From NCBI GenBank assembly GCA_033763655.1, contig JANRKD010000027.1, positions 62,001-126,000 on the forward strand: a DNA stretch of 64,000 nucleotides, written 5' to 3'. Below, in pieces: positions 8,270 through 16,729 of the stretch. The DNA is from QFOX01 sp033763655. Its GTDB lineage: Bacteria > Pseudomonadota > Alphaproteobacteria > Rickettsiales > UBA3002. The notes under the pieces were generated by a model that searched no databases, had not been told where the DNA came from, and saw only the letters and a list, made by a program, of their open reading frames with translations. The stretch's first letter is position 1; every line of letters begins with the position of its first letter. A program made the position numbers and the translations under genes.

Positions 8270-8563
8270 ATGGCCCATATCGGCGACACCCAGATGCAAT
8301 CGCTCATCGATGCGCAGGTATTCGGCGCACGCGGCGAGTGGGAAAAGCATGAAATCGGCGGCAAAGCGACCTATATCAAGGCAATTGCCACCCATGACGT
8401 GCAGATGAAAGCGCGCATCGCCAGCCGTTTCGACGAGCTTGGCTTTGTGCCGAAATTCTTCCGCGAAGGGGCGAGCGAGTTCGTCGCGCTTGAAGACGTC
8501 AAACAATCGCGCTATGCGGATGTAGAAAGCGCCTTCGTGGCGCAGATTCTAAGAAAGCTGTAG
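8270..8563 (+). CDS. Hypothetical protein, 97 aa
   Basis: Small soluble alpha/beta protein (MAHIGDTQMQSLIDAQVFG...) with a plausible fold throughout: helices around residues 8-16 and 47-58 and a C-terminal helix VESAFVAQILRKL. No membrane segment, no Cys, no known motif. Its ribosome binding site is inside a long perfect stem immediately upstream, so its synthesis is probably controlled at translation. It lies between two other unknown genes and only 7 bp before the next, suggesting one transcript. Confidence 0.72.
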   Translation: MAHIGDTQMQSLIDAQVFGARGEWEKHEIGGKATYIKAIATHDVQMKARIASRFDELGFVPKFFREGASEFVALEDVKQSRYADVESAFVAQILRKL

Positions 8564-8570
8564 GGGATAT

Positions 8571-9044
8571 ATGGCAGAAGATGCGCCCACACAAAAGGAA
8601 CGTCCAGTTGTCACGGGTCAGGCGACGCTTTTGGCGGCAACCCATATAAAAGGTGCCCCCCCCACCACGATTACTGCCTCTGTTTATACAGGCAAGGACG
8701 GCCAAGACGGCATCGTCACCATTGATCTTGCGGGCGCCAGATCAAATAGAGTTGAGGTGTTTCCATCCGGCACATTTATCATCGGCGATGGCTTCTCGCC
8801 TACAAACGAAAACGGGGAGCCAAAAACCTCTGATGCCGCGCAAGCGCTCTATAATGCAGGCGTGAAGGCGTCTGCGAATGGCTCTCTTAGCCCAGGCGAA
8901 GTGCGGGGTCTTGGCCTTATGGCGCAGGGCGTTTTGGCACAACAGGCGCCATGGACTAATGATATCCCGCCACCAGACAAAACTCCGCGCAGATCAATCT
9001 CACCCAGCCTTATATCTGGTAGCAGCCTGTATCCGAGCAAGTAG
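8571..9044 (+). CDS. Hypothetical protein, 157 aa
   Basis: 157-aa soluble protein following the 97-aa gene by 7 bp, with TAGGGGAT as ribosome binding site. The N-terminal part (residues 10-75) alternates beta-like stretches (TITASVYTGKDGQDGIVTI, VEVFPSGTFIIGDGFSP). The middle has a helical segment (DAAQALYNAGVKASANG) and the C-terminus is Pro/Ser-rich. No signal peptide and no recognised family. It is convergent with dapB. Confidence 0.65.
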   Translation: MAEDAPTQKERPVVTGQATLLAATHIKGAPPTTITASVYTGKDGQDGIVTIDLAGARSNRVEVFPSGTFIIGDGFSPTNENGEPKTSDAAQALYNAGVKASANGSLSPGEVRGLGLMAQGVLAQQAPWTNDIPPPDKTPRRSISPSLISGSSLYPSK

Positions 9045-9096
9045 GTGTAGCGCCAGCACACCCGACGACCCCGACGGCGACGAACCTCGCTGCCGC

Positions 9097-9894
9097 CTAC
9101 CCCATCGTCACATCGCGCATGGTGTAAAAACCGTTAGCTTTGCTGGCCACCCACGCGGCGGCGGTCAGCGCCCCGCGCGCGTAAATGTCGCGGTCGCTGG
9201 CCTTATGCGCCAGTTCGAGTCGTTCGCCGTGGCTTGCCAGCAGCACTGTATGGTCACCAATCACATCCCCGCCGCGCAAGGTGGCAAAGCCGATGGCGCC
9301 GTTTGGCCGGGCGCCGGTATGGCCGTCACGCGATTTAACCCAGACATCATGCAGCTCGACCCCACGGCCACGCGCCGCCGCCTCGCCCAGCGCCAGCGCG
9401 GTACCGGAAGGAGCGTCGCGCTTATGGCGGTGATGCATTTCGAGAATCTCGATATCGGCCTCGGGCAGCCGGGCGGCGGCCTGCTCGACCAGCGCCATGA
9501 GCACATTCACCCCGACCGACATATTGGCCGACCAGACAACACGGGTAGATTCGCCCGCGCGGATCAGCGCCTCTTTCTGCGTAGAATTCAAACCCGTAGT
9601 GCCCGAAATGAGGGTTTTTTTATGCAGCGCCGCCAGCCCGGCAAGACCGACCGTGTTTTCGGGCGCGGTGAAATCAATCACCGCATCGGCCTGCGCGAAG
9701 AGCTGGGCGGGCTCGGCAGTCATCAGCTCGGCGGCAAAACCCAGACCGACGCTTTCAAACTGCTGCCGGGCGAGCGATTGCGTGCCCTCGCGGATACCGG
9801 CGGCGGTCAGCTCCAGCGTCGGGTGGGCGCACAGCGCCTTGAGCAGCGCCAGTCCCATGCGCCCGGTCGCACCTGCGATGGAAATTTTCAGCAT
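9097..9894 (-). CDS. dapB: 4-hydroxy-tetrahydrodipicolinate reductase
   Basis: NAD(P)H-dependent reductase of the diaminopimelate/lysine pathway, needed for peptidoglycan and lysine. The nucleotide-binding loop GATGRMG is at residues 8-14. The signature EMHHRHKRDAPSGTAL carries the catalytic His pair and the substrate-binding Lys and Ser-Gly-Thr. The C-terminal GGDVIGDHTV and ELAHKASDR segments are also typical. Length 265 aa is normal. It stands alone on the minus strand between unrelated plus-strand genes. Confidence 0.97.
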   Translation of the reverse strand: MLKISIAGATGRMGLALLKALCAHPTLELTAAGIREGTQSLARQQFESVGLGFAAELMTAEPAQLFAQADAVIDFTAPENTVGLAGLAALHKKTLISGTTGLNSTQKEALIRAGESTRVVWSANMSVGVNVLMALVEQAAARLPEADIEILEMHHRHKRDAPSGTALALGEAAARGRGVELHDVWVKSRDGHTGARPNGAIGFATLRGGDVIGDHTVLLASHGERLELAHKASDRDIYARGALTAAAWVASKANGFYTMRDVTMG

Positions 9895-10006
9895 GTTAAC
9901 ATTTTGGTTAGATATTCCTGCTAGAGTGCCTGATAGACAGGCCGTATGCTACACGAGGCCACGGCAAAAACAACGATGAATGATGGCAAATCGAGGGAGA
10001 AGGGTG

Positions 10007-10936
10007 ATGACGGAAGATACGGTGGGCAAAAGTGAGGGCAGCGTGGTTACTTCCCTGCTACCGAGGATAGTTTTGAACACAGAAAAACAACTTTCCCTAA
10101 TTACAACTGCGGTAAGCCATCTTTCTCAGAATCTTAATATCAATAATGGTTGTTATTCATTTAGATTCTTTAATTCTGTTTTAGTGGGAAGAAAAATAGA
10201 GCCTGCAATGGTGGAACCGTTTTTCACAAACCTATACAGAAGCAAACTTGGGTCGGAAGTGCCACCACTGCAATTTGTGACAAATGAACGTGGTGACATT
10301 GAGATAAAAATACCTGCGCCTGCTGAAAATCCTGATGACATCGTTGGAAGATTTAAGAACGTCCTTGAAGCAAGAATGAAAAGTCTGAGACTTGTTAGGG
10401 ACAATGAAGGCTCTTCTTCCTCTTCTCCGGCATCTGTTATAGGTGACGTTCTTAGGAGTAACCGCTTTTCTCTTCCTCAGAACCCTGAGGCCGCCACACC
10501 TGCAAGTCAACCCAATGCAGGGGAAAGTAGGACAGATGAAAGAAAGAGAGACATTCTACATGACGCATTATTTCGTAACAACGAGGCCGGGCGTTGGGAA
10601 ACGGGTATGGTTCCAACGATGAGTGGCGCCGATGAGAGTCAGAAAAAAGTCCCCGGAAGATTTTTGGTTTTGAATAAAAATGATTTAGATCTTGAGGATG
10701 ATAGAGCGTTCACGAAAACTTTGTTGAATGTGATGCAAGCGATTGAAGATACCATCAATCAGCCTTCCCGGCGCATTTCGCATATAAACGGGTCTTTTCG
10801 CGTACCTACGCCACTTTGGGAGTTCCATGGAAATGATGGGAGCGTGAGGCTTAGCCTGACCAATGAGGATTTCGAAAAAGTTAAGCTGGCACTTCAAATC
10901 TCTTCTCGCGCCAATAGTCGTGGCCCCTCCCGCTAA
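10007..10936 (+). CDS. AT-rich orphan gene, 309 aa
   Basis: Start 10007 is preferred over 9980 because GAGGGAGAAGG lies just upstream. The protein has an N-terminal ordered region (about residues 15-135, SLLPRIVLNTEKQLSLITTA) and a Ser/Pro-rich linker (about 140-175). A C-terminal ordered region follows (about 215-300), with FLVLNKNDLDLEDD and FRVPTPLWEFHGNDG. No membrane segments. Base composition and codon use (many AAT, TTT, AGA, ATA codons) are clearly more AT-rich than both neighbours, suggesting recent acquisition. Its stop codon abuts the dnaJ stop with no intervening base. No family is recognised. Confidence 0.72.
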   Translation: MTEDTVGKSEGSVVTSLLPRIVLNTEKQLSLITTAVSHLSQNLNINNGCYSFRFFNSVLVGRKIEPAMVEPFFTNLYRSKLGSEVPPLQFVTNERGDIEIKIPAPAENPDDIVGRFKNVLEARMKSLRLVRDNEGSSSSSPASVIGDVLRSNRFSLPQNPEAATPASQPNAGESRTDERKRDILHDALFRNNEAGRWETGMVPTMSGADESQKKVPGRFLVLNKNDLDLEDDRAFTKTLLNVMQAIEDTINQPSRRISHINGSFRVPTPLWEFHGNDGSVRLSLTNEDFEKVKLALQISSRANSRGPSR

Positions 10937-12103
10937 TTACTCCTTCAAATCTTCCCAGAATTCTTTGACCTTGGTGAAGAAATTTTCTGACTCGGGGCTG
11001 GTGGGTTTGGCGCCGCTGGCGGAGTCAAACTCCTTGAGCAGGTCTTTCTGTTTTTTGCTCAGGTTGACCGGGGTCTCGACCGTGACCTCAAGGTACATGT
11101 CGCCGCGCGCCTGACTGCGCAGCACGCTCATGCCCTTGCCCTTGAGGCGGAACTGGTGGCCGGTCTGCGTGCCTTCCGGGATGGTGACTTTGACGCGCCC
11201 GCCATCGATCGTCGGCACCTCGATATGGCCGCCGAGGGTGGCGGTGCTGAAGGGAATCGGCACGCCGCAATAGATGTTGGCGCCCTCGCGGGTGAAAATG
11301 CGGTGCGGCCTGATGGAGAGGAAAATGTAAAGGTCGCCCGCCGGGCCGCCGCGAAATCCGGCTTCGCCCTCACCGGCGAGGCGGATGCGGGTGCCTTCCT
11401 CGACCCCCGCAGGAATCGACACGTTGAGGGATTTTTCCTTGCGGGTGCGCCCCGACCCGGCGCAGGTTTTGCACGGGTTTTTGATGATTTTGCCCGTACC
11501 CTGACAGGTGCCGCAGCTACGCTCGACGGTGAAGAAGCCCTGCTGCGCGCGCACCACGCCGCGCCCGTTGCAGGTGCCGCAGGTCTCGGGCGCCGAGCCT
11601 TTCTGCGCGCCGCTGCCTTCGCAGCTTTCGCAGCTGGCCGAAGTGGTGACTTTGATGGTCTGCTGGCGGCCACGGAAGGCTTCTTCAAGCGCGATGTCGA
11701 GGTTGTAGCGCAGGTCGGAGCCGCGTGCCGCCGAGTTCTGCGCGCCTGCCTGCCCGCCGCCACCGGCGCCGCGCCGGCCGGTAAACTCGCTGAATAAATC
11801 CTCGAAAATATCGGAAAAGCTGCCGCCACCGGAGAAGCCCGAGAACCCGCCGCCCGCACCGTTGCCGCCACCCATGCCGTTGCTGAAGGCCTCGTGGCCG
11901 AAGCGGTCATACGCCGCGCGCTTCTGCGGGTCTTTCAGCACGTCGTAGGCTTCGTTGATGGATTTGAATTTCTTCTCGGCCTCGGCGTTGCCGTGGTTTT
12001 TGTCGGGGTGGTATTGCATGGCAAGCTTGCGGTACGCCTTTTTCAGGTCGTCCTCGCTGGCGCTTTTCGATACGCCCAGTAATGTATAAAAATCGTCAGC
12101 CAT
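10937..12103 (-). CDS. dnaJ: Chaperone DnaJ
   Basis: Type I J-protein, co-chaperone of DnaK. The J domain occupies residues 1-70 with HPD at 32-34, followed by the Gly/Phe-rich linker. Four CxxCxGxG zinc repeats (CESCEGSG, CGTCNGRG, CGTCQGTG, CKTCAGSG) come next, then the C-terminal substrate-binding domains. Length 388 aa is standard. It follows dnaK after a 77-bp gap that holds an inverted short repeat, and is convergent with the AT-rich orphan gene. Likely co-transcribed with dnaK from the heat-shock promoter near 14300. Confidence 0.98.
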   Translation of the reverse strand: MADDFYTLLGVSKSASEDDLKKAYRKLAMQYHPDKNHGNAEAEKKFKSINEAYDVLKDPQKRAAYDRFGHEAFSNGMGGGNGAGGGFSGFSGGGSFSDIFEDLFSEFTGRRGAGGGGQAGAQNSAARGSDLRYNLDIALEEAFRGRQQTIKVTTSASCESCEGSGAQKGSAPETCGTCNGRGVVRAQQGFFTVERSCGTCQGTGKIIKNPCKTCAGSGRTRKEKSLNVSIPAGVEEGTRIRLAGEGEAGFRGGPAGDLYIFLSIRPHRIFTREGANIYCGVPIPFSTATLGGHIEVPTIDGGRVKVTIPEGTQTGHQFRLKGKGMSVLRSQARGDMYLEVTVETPVNLSKKQKDLLKEFDSASGAKPTSPESENFFTKVKEFWEDLKE

Positions 12104-12108
12104 AAATG

Positions 12109-12176
12109 TCCAGTGCCCAGTGCCTAGTGCCTAGTATTTGTAAATGCAACAACTAGGCACCAAGCACTAGGCACTA
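12109..12176. repeat. Inverted array of AGTGCCTAGTGCCTAG units between dnaK and dnaJ
   Basis: Three 7-bp GTGCC(T/C)A units on the left (CAGTGCCCAGTGCCTAGTG) are mirrored on the right by AACTAGGCACCAAGCACTAGGCAC, separated by a short AT-rich loop. The transcript could form a long stem within the dnaKJ mRNA. It belongs with the short-period arrays found elsewhere in the window. Confidence 0.6.
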
Positions 12177-12180
12177 TTTA

Positions 12181-14109
12181 CTACTCTTTCTTGTCGTCGG
12201 AGACGTCTTCGAAATGGGCGTCGACGACTTCGCCTTCGGCACTGGCCCCGGCGGTGCCCGCATCGGCCTGCGCCTGCGCACCTGCCGCCGATTCACCCGC
12301 CGTCTGCTGCGCCTTATAAATCGCCTCGCCGAGCTTCATCATCGACTCGCTGAGCTTTTGCGCTTTGGCCTCGATATCCGCCTTGTTGCTCGATTCGAGC
12401 ACCTCGCGCACGGCTTTGACATCGGCCTCGATGGTCGATTTCTCGGCCTCGCCGACGAGGGAACCGTGCTCGCGCAGGTTTTTCTCGGCCTCGTGCGCCA
12501 GTGCTTCCGCCTTGTTGCGGGCCTCAATCAGGCTGCGTTTTTCCTTGTCGGCGGTGGCGTTGGCTTCGGCGTCCTTGACCATTTTCTCGATGTCAGCATC
12601 CGACAGCCCACCCGAGGCCTGAATGCGGATTTGTTGCTCTTTGCCGGTTGCCTTATCCTTCGCCGATACGTTGACGATGCCGTTGGCGTCGATGTCAAAG
12701 GTCACTTCGATCTGCGGCATACCACGCGGTGCGGGGGCGATGCCGACCAGATCGAACTGGCCGAGCGGTTTGTTGTCCGCCGCGATTTCGCGTTCGCCCT
12801 GAAAGACGCGGATGGTGACCGCCGTCTGGTTGTCGTCCGCCGTCGAGAAGGTCTGCGATTTTTTGGTAGGGATGGTGGTGTTGCGGTCAATCAACCGGGT
12901 GAAAACGCCGCCGAGGGTTTCGATGCCCAGCGAAAGCGGCGTCACATCGAGCAGCAGAACATCCTTCACTTCGCCGCGCAGAACGCCGCCCTGAATCGCC
13001 GCGCCGATGGCCACCACTTCGTCGGGGTTGACGCCGCGGTGCGGGTCTTTGCCAAAGAAGCTTTTCACCGCTTCGATAACTTTGGGCATGCGGCTCATGC
13101 CGCCAACCAGCACCACTTCGTCGATATTGGCAGCATCGACGCCTGCATCTTTTAGCGCTTTTTTGCATGGCTCGATGGTGCGCTGAATCAGGTCATCGAC
13201 CAGCGATTCGAGTTTGGCGCGCGTCAGCTTGACGTTGAGGTGTTTCGGGCCGTTCTGGTCGGCGGTGATGAACGGCAGGTTGACATCCGTCTGCTGGGTC
13301 GAAGACAGCTCGATCTTCGCTTTTTCCGCCGCTTCTTTCAGGCGTTGCAGCGCGAGTTTGTCCTTGCGCAGGTCGATGCCGTCGGATTTTTTGAACTCAT
13401 CCGCGAGATAATCGAGGATGCGCATGTCGAAATCTTCCCCACCAAGGAAGGTGTCGCCGTTGGTCGATTTCACCTCGAACACGCCGTCACCGATTTCAAG
13501 CACCGAGACGTCGAACGTGCCGCCGCCAAGGTCATAGACGGCGATGGTCTGACCATCTTTTTTCTCAAACCCATAGGCCAGCGCAGCGGCGGTCGGCTCG
13601 TTGATGATGCGCAGGACGTTCAGCCCGGCGATTTTGCCCGCGTCTTTCGTCGCCTGACGTTGGGCGTCGTTGAAATAGGCAGGCACGGTGATGACCGCGT
13701 CGGTCACCGTCTCGCCGAGGTAATTTTCGGCGGTTTCCTTCATTTTGCCTAAGGTGAAGGCCGAAATTTGCGATGGGCTGAACTTCTCGCCATGTGCCTC
13801 AACCCAGGCATCGCCGTTGTCGGCGCGGGCGATTTTATACGGGACAATTTTCGCGTCTTTCTGCGTGATGGGGTCATCGTAGCTACGGCCAATCAGACGC
13901 TTAACAGCAAACACCGTATTTTCAGGGTTGGTCACCGCCTGACGCTTGGCCGTCTGGCCGACGAGGCGCTCGCCATCGCTGGTAAAGGCGACAATCGAGG
14001 GCGTGGTGCGTGCGCCTTCCGCGTTTTCGAGCACTTTGGCGCTGCCCCCTTCCATAATGGCGACGCAGGAGTTGGTGGTGCCTAAATCGATGCCGATTAC
14101 TTTTGCCAT
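12181..14109 (-). CDS. dnaK: Chaperone DnaK (Hsp70)
   Basis: Hsp70 ATPase, 642 aa. N-terminal nucleotide-binding domain begins MAKVIGIDLGTTNSCVA. Visible signatures are NEPTAAALAYG with VYDLGGGTFDVS, and VLVGGMSRMPKV. The substrate-binding domain starts around residue 390 (LLDVTPLSLGIETLGGVFT), and the Ala/Gly-rich tail ends in acidic EDVSDDKKE. It precedes dnaJ on the minus strand; grpE is not adjacent. An alphaproteobacterial heat-shock promoter lies about 180 bp upstream. Confidence 0.99.
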   Translation of the reverse strand: MAKVIGIDLGTTNSCVAIMEGGSAKVLENAEGARTTPSIVAFTSDGERLVGQTAKRQAVTNPENTVFAVKRLIGRSYDDPITQKDAKIVPYKIARADNGDAWVEAHGEKFSPSQISAFTLGKMKETAENYLGETVTDAVITVPAYFNDAQRQATKDAGKIAGLNVLRIINEPTAAALAYGFEKKDGQTIAVYDLGGGTFDVSVLEIGDGVFEVKSTNGDTFLGGEDFDMRILDYLADEFKKSDGIDLRKDKLALQRLKEAAEKAKIELSSTQQTDVNLPFITADQNGPKHLNVKLTRAKLESLVDDLIQRTIEPCKKALKDAGVDAANIDEVVLVGGMSRMPKVIEAVKSFFGKDPHRGVNPDEVVAIGAAIQGGVLRGEVKDVLLLDVTPLSLGIETLGGVFTRLIDRNTTIPTKKSQTFSTADDNQTAVTIRVFQGEREIAADNKPLGQFDLVGIAPAPRGMPQIEVTFDIDANGIVNVSAKDKATGKEQQIRIQASGGLSDADIEKMVKDAEANATADKEKRSLIEARNKAEALAHEAEKNLREHGSLVGEAEKSTIEADVKAVREVLESSNKADIEAKAQKLSESMMKLGEAIYKAQQTAGESAAGAQAQADAGTAGASAEGEVVDAHFEDVSDDKKE

Positions 14110-14288
14110 GGTATGTATCCTTTTTTGTTGGTGCGCGTGTGCGCGGTGATCGTCCTGAGGGGCCGCCGCCGGGTGTCGTGGCCGTCAGTGGCGCATCCCT
14201 TTGGTTTGACACACAAAAAGACCGCGCCCGCGAACGGGTGACCCCCTTTAGGAAGCTGGCAGGTTGCCTTAGCCCTGAGGCTATACCC

Positions 14289-14319
14289 GCTAGATAAGGC
14301 ATCTCGCGGCGGATGCAAG
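14289..14319 (-). promoter_or_regulatory. Sigma-32 type heat-shock promoter of dnaK
   Basis: On the minus strand CTTG (14319-14316) is followed after exactly 17 bp by CTTATCTAGC (14298-14289). The published alphaproteobacterial heat-shock consensus is CTTG-N17/18-CYTATNTNNG; nine of ten -10 positions match. It lies about 180 bp before the dnaK start. No CIRCE element was seen. Confidence 0.7.
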
Positions 14320-14381
14320 GGCGGGGTTGCAAAAAAGTTAAGCGTGAGAAACTGGGCGCGCCAGATGCGGAGGGATGCGCT

Positions 14382-14409
14382 GGGGGCACAATGATTTTAT
14401 TGTGCCCCC
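14382..14409. repeat. 28-bp hairpin repeat with conserved AT core, copy A
   Basis: Perfect inverted repeat GGGGGCACAAT / ATTGTGCCCCC with core GATTTT, 36 bp beyond the stop of the pseudopilin-repeat gene. The core as well as the stem is shared with copies at 16871, 22742 and 24766, which argues for a repeat family and not chance terminators. Confidence 0.75.
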
Positions 14410-14445
14410 TGTGAAGGCGCCAGCGCTATCCCCTACGCTGCTGTG

Positions 14446-16686
14446 TCAGCAGGAATAGGCACCGCAACAGGGGCTTCCATCCCAATGGGCAGGATCCGTT
14501 ATGTGGCAGTTGTTTTGTGACGTCCCGCCATTGGAGCCGAGGCAGTTGTAAATACGGTCAAATCCTTCGCACCCGCCGTGGAAGCACCCGGCACCACTGT
14601 AAGGATTGCTGCCACAGCTATAATTGTTGTTGAAGAGAAGCTGATAGGTACCGCTTACGCAGCCGCCGCTGGGGTCGCACACGCCGTTGACCGGACACGC
14701 CGCATTGGCAATTGAACAGGAAGCATTACTGCCGCCGCCCGAACCGTTACAGGTCCAGCTACGGGTGGTGCCGCAGGCGGTCAGGCCGTTATCGCCGGTC
14801 GCCGTACCCGCCGTACAGGCCCCCGCCGTTGTGCTGCAAGAGCCGTTGACCGGGCACGCCGCATTGGCTTTCGAGCAGCTCGCATTCGTACCGCCGCCCG
14901 AGCCGCTGCACGTCCATGTCGCGTTGCCGCCGCAGACGCCCGCGACGTTGCTGGTGCTGGTTCCGGCCGAGCAGGCGAAGGTGGTGGCGTTGTTGCATAC
15001 GCCGTTGACGGCGCAGGCAGCGTTGGCTTTGCTGCAGTTGGTGGCGTTGGTGCCGCCGCCCGAGCCGTTACAGCTCCATGTCGCGTTGCCGCCGCAGACG
15101 CCCGCGACGTTGCTGGCGCTGGTCCCGGCCGAGCAGGCGAAGGTGGTGGTGTTGTTGCATACGCCGTTAACTACCGGCGCACAGGCGGCGTTGGCAAGAT
15201 CGCAGGTGGCATTGGTGCCGCCGCCGGAACCATTACAGGTCCAGCTACGGGTGGTGCCGCAGGCGGTCTCGTTATTATCCAACCCGACTGTCCCCGCGCT
15301 ACAGCTGCCGCCACTGCCGCCGCAGACGCCGTTCACGACACAGGCGGCATTAGCCTTCGAGCAGCTCGCATTCGTACCGCCGCCCGAGCCGCTGCACGTC
15401 CATGTCGCGTTGCCGCCGCAGACGCCCGCGACGTTGCTGGTGCTGGTTCCGGCCGAGCAGGCGAAGGTGACACTGTTATTGCACGCGCCGTTGACGGCGC
15501 AGGTGCCAACCGAACAACTGGCGTTGGTATAGCTGCCCGAGAGGCTGCCGTTGGTGCAGGTGCGGCTCTGGCTGACGCAGCTATTGCCGCAGGTGACGCT
15601 GCTGGTCTGGTACGCGAGCACGCTCGACCCGCTGGCCAAACTGCCACCCCAGGGCAGGGCGCAGCTGGCACAGGCCGCATTAGCCTTCGAGCAGTTCGCA
15701 TTCGTACCGCCGCCCGAGCCGCTGCACGTCCAGGTCGCGTTGCCGCCGCAACTGCCCGCGACGTTGCTGGTGCTGGTACCGGCCGAGCAGGCGAAGGTGA
15801 CACTGTTGTTGCACGCGCCGTTGACCAGCGGCACGCAGGCGGCGTTGGCGAACGAGCAGGTGCCCGAATTGGTGCCGCCGCCCATGCCCTGACAGACCCA
15901 CTGGCGGGTGGTGCCGCAGGCAGTCTGGCCATTATCCGAAATCGCTGAACCCGCGCTACAGCCGAGCGCCACCGCATTGTTGCACGCGCCGTTCACCACC
16001 CATTGCGGTTTGCCGCCGAAGATAATCACATCGTCGAAATAATTGGCACCGGCGTTTTTGCCGTTGTTGAAGCCGGCACCGGCGACCGTCGCGCTGGCCT
16101 TGTTGCAGTTGAGGTGCTTGAGGGTCGCGCCCGTGCACCAGCCGTGGCTGGCGGCGGTATAGTTGAGTTTGACGGCACCGAGCGCATCTTGCCCGTGGCT
16201 GATGACGGCATAGGCGATACTGTTGTTAACGGTGGTCGTCGTGCTGCTTTTGAGGGCAATGTTGCCAAGGATATTGGTGTTGCTGTAGCCCGCGCCGGTG
16301 GTTAGCGCAGTGGTGACGACATAGGTGAATTTATTGCCCCAGCAATCGCCCGCGTAGCTGCTGTTCAGGCCCAATGCCTGAAAGGGCAGTGCGCCAAAAC
16401 TGGCGCCGCCGGTGGCGTCGATAAGGGCGGGGCTGGCGGCCTCGCGGCCATAGGTGACGGCTTCGACCCCGGCATTGCGCGCGGCGGGCAGCGGCAGGCG
16501 CCCGTTGACGCGGGCGAAGCGCTCCACCGCACCGCGTATGTCCTGAAGTTGAATGCGGCTGGACTCGTAGCAATTACCCATGCCCGTGGTTTGTTGCGAT
16601 TGCAGCGCAAAGCCGACCATCAGCCCGCTGATGGCGACCACCATCGCCAGTTCGACCAGTGAAAACCCGCGTGTGCGACGCCGCAT
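14446..16686 (-). CDS. Large prepilin-like protein with Cys-rich tandem repeats
   Basis: 746 aa. A 7-residue leader precedes a type IV prepilin cleavage site (RG|FSLVELAMVV, Glu5 present) and hydrophobic helix. A globular part shares motifs with the three upstream paralogues: NGRLPLPA, GALPFQALGL, DCWGNKFTYVV, SHGQDALGA and YFDDVIIFGG. From about residue 235 to the end run roughly eight units of about 52 aa. Each starts VNG(A/V)C and contains CSAG, a Trp-x-Cys (WTCSGSGGGTN) and ends ANAAC. Two unit types alternate irregularly, and a distinct Cys-rich cap (HGGCEGF, SPCCGAYSC) closes the protein. The paired cysteines suggest disulfide-stabilised extracellular modules, possibly a pilus-tip or adhesive surface protein. 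That role is inferred. It lies 229 bp after the third paralogue, with its own CtrA-type box upstream. Confidence 0.85.
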   Translation of the reverse strand: MRRRTRGFSLVELAMVVAISGLMVGFALQSQQTTGMGNCYESSRIQLQDIRGAVERFARVNGRLPLPAARNAGVEAVTYGREAASPALIDATGGASFGALPFQALGLNSSYAGDCWGNKFTYVVTTALTTGAGYSNTNILGNIALKSSTTTTVNNSIAYAVISHGQDALGAVKLNYTAASHGWCTGATLKHLNCNKASATVAGAGFNNGKNAGANYFDDVIIFGGKPQWVVNGACNNAVALGCSAGSAISDNGQTACGTTRQWVCQGMGGGTNSGTCSFANAACVPLVNGACNNSVTFACSAGTSTSNVAGSCGGNATWTCSGSGGGTNANCSKANAACASCALPWGGSLASGSSVLAYQTSSVTCGNSCVSQSRTCTNGSLSGSYTNASCSVGTCAVNGACNNSVTFACSAGTSTSNVAGVCGGNATWTCSGSGGGTNASCSKANAACVVNGVCGGSGGSCSAGTVGLDNNETACGTTRSWTCNGSGGGTNATCDLANAACAPVVNGVCNNTTTFACSAGTSASNVAGVCGGNATWSCNGSGGGTNATNCSKANAACAVNGVCNNATTFACSAGTSTSNVAGVCGGNATWTCSGSGGGTNASCSKANAACPVNGSCSTTAGACTAGTATGDNGLTACGTTRSWTCNGSGGGSNASCSIANAACPVNGVCDPSGGCVSGTYQLLFNNNYSCGSNPYSGAGCFHGGCEGFDRIYNCLGSNGGTSQNNCHITDPAHWDGSPCCGAYSC

Positions 16687-16729
16687 CGGCTACCCCATGG
16701 ATACAATTAACAAGTCTAGGCAAGAAAGG

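Larger units (their letters stand above)
14110..14445. other. Gap holding the dnaK promoter and a dispersed hairpin
   Basis: 336 bp between the start of dnaK and the stop of the repeat pseudopilin gene, both on the minus strand. It holds a heat-shock type promoter (14289-14319) and hairpin copy A (14382-14409), so it combines the terminator region of one gene and the long 5' leader of dnaK. No additional gene is supported. Confidence 0.6.

Noticed and set aside
14687..15532. Long plus-strand open frame (281 codons) with Pro/Ala/Leu repeats
   Set aside because: It is the antisense of the Cys-rich repeat region; its repeats mirror the real gene and the frame is open because of codon bias.
14446..15990. 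Regular repeats that could be taken for a CRISPR array
   Set aside because: The repeats are translated in frame as Cys-rich protein units, there are no constant-length unique spacers and no cas genes.
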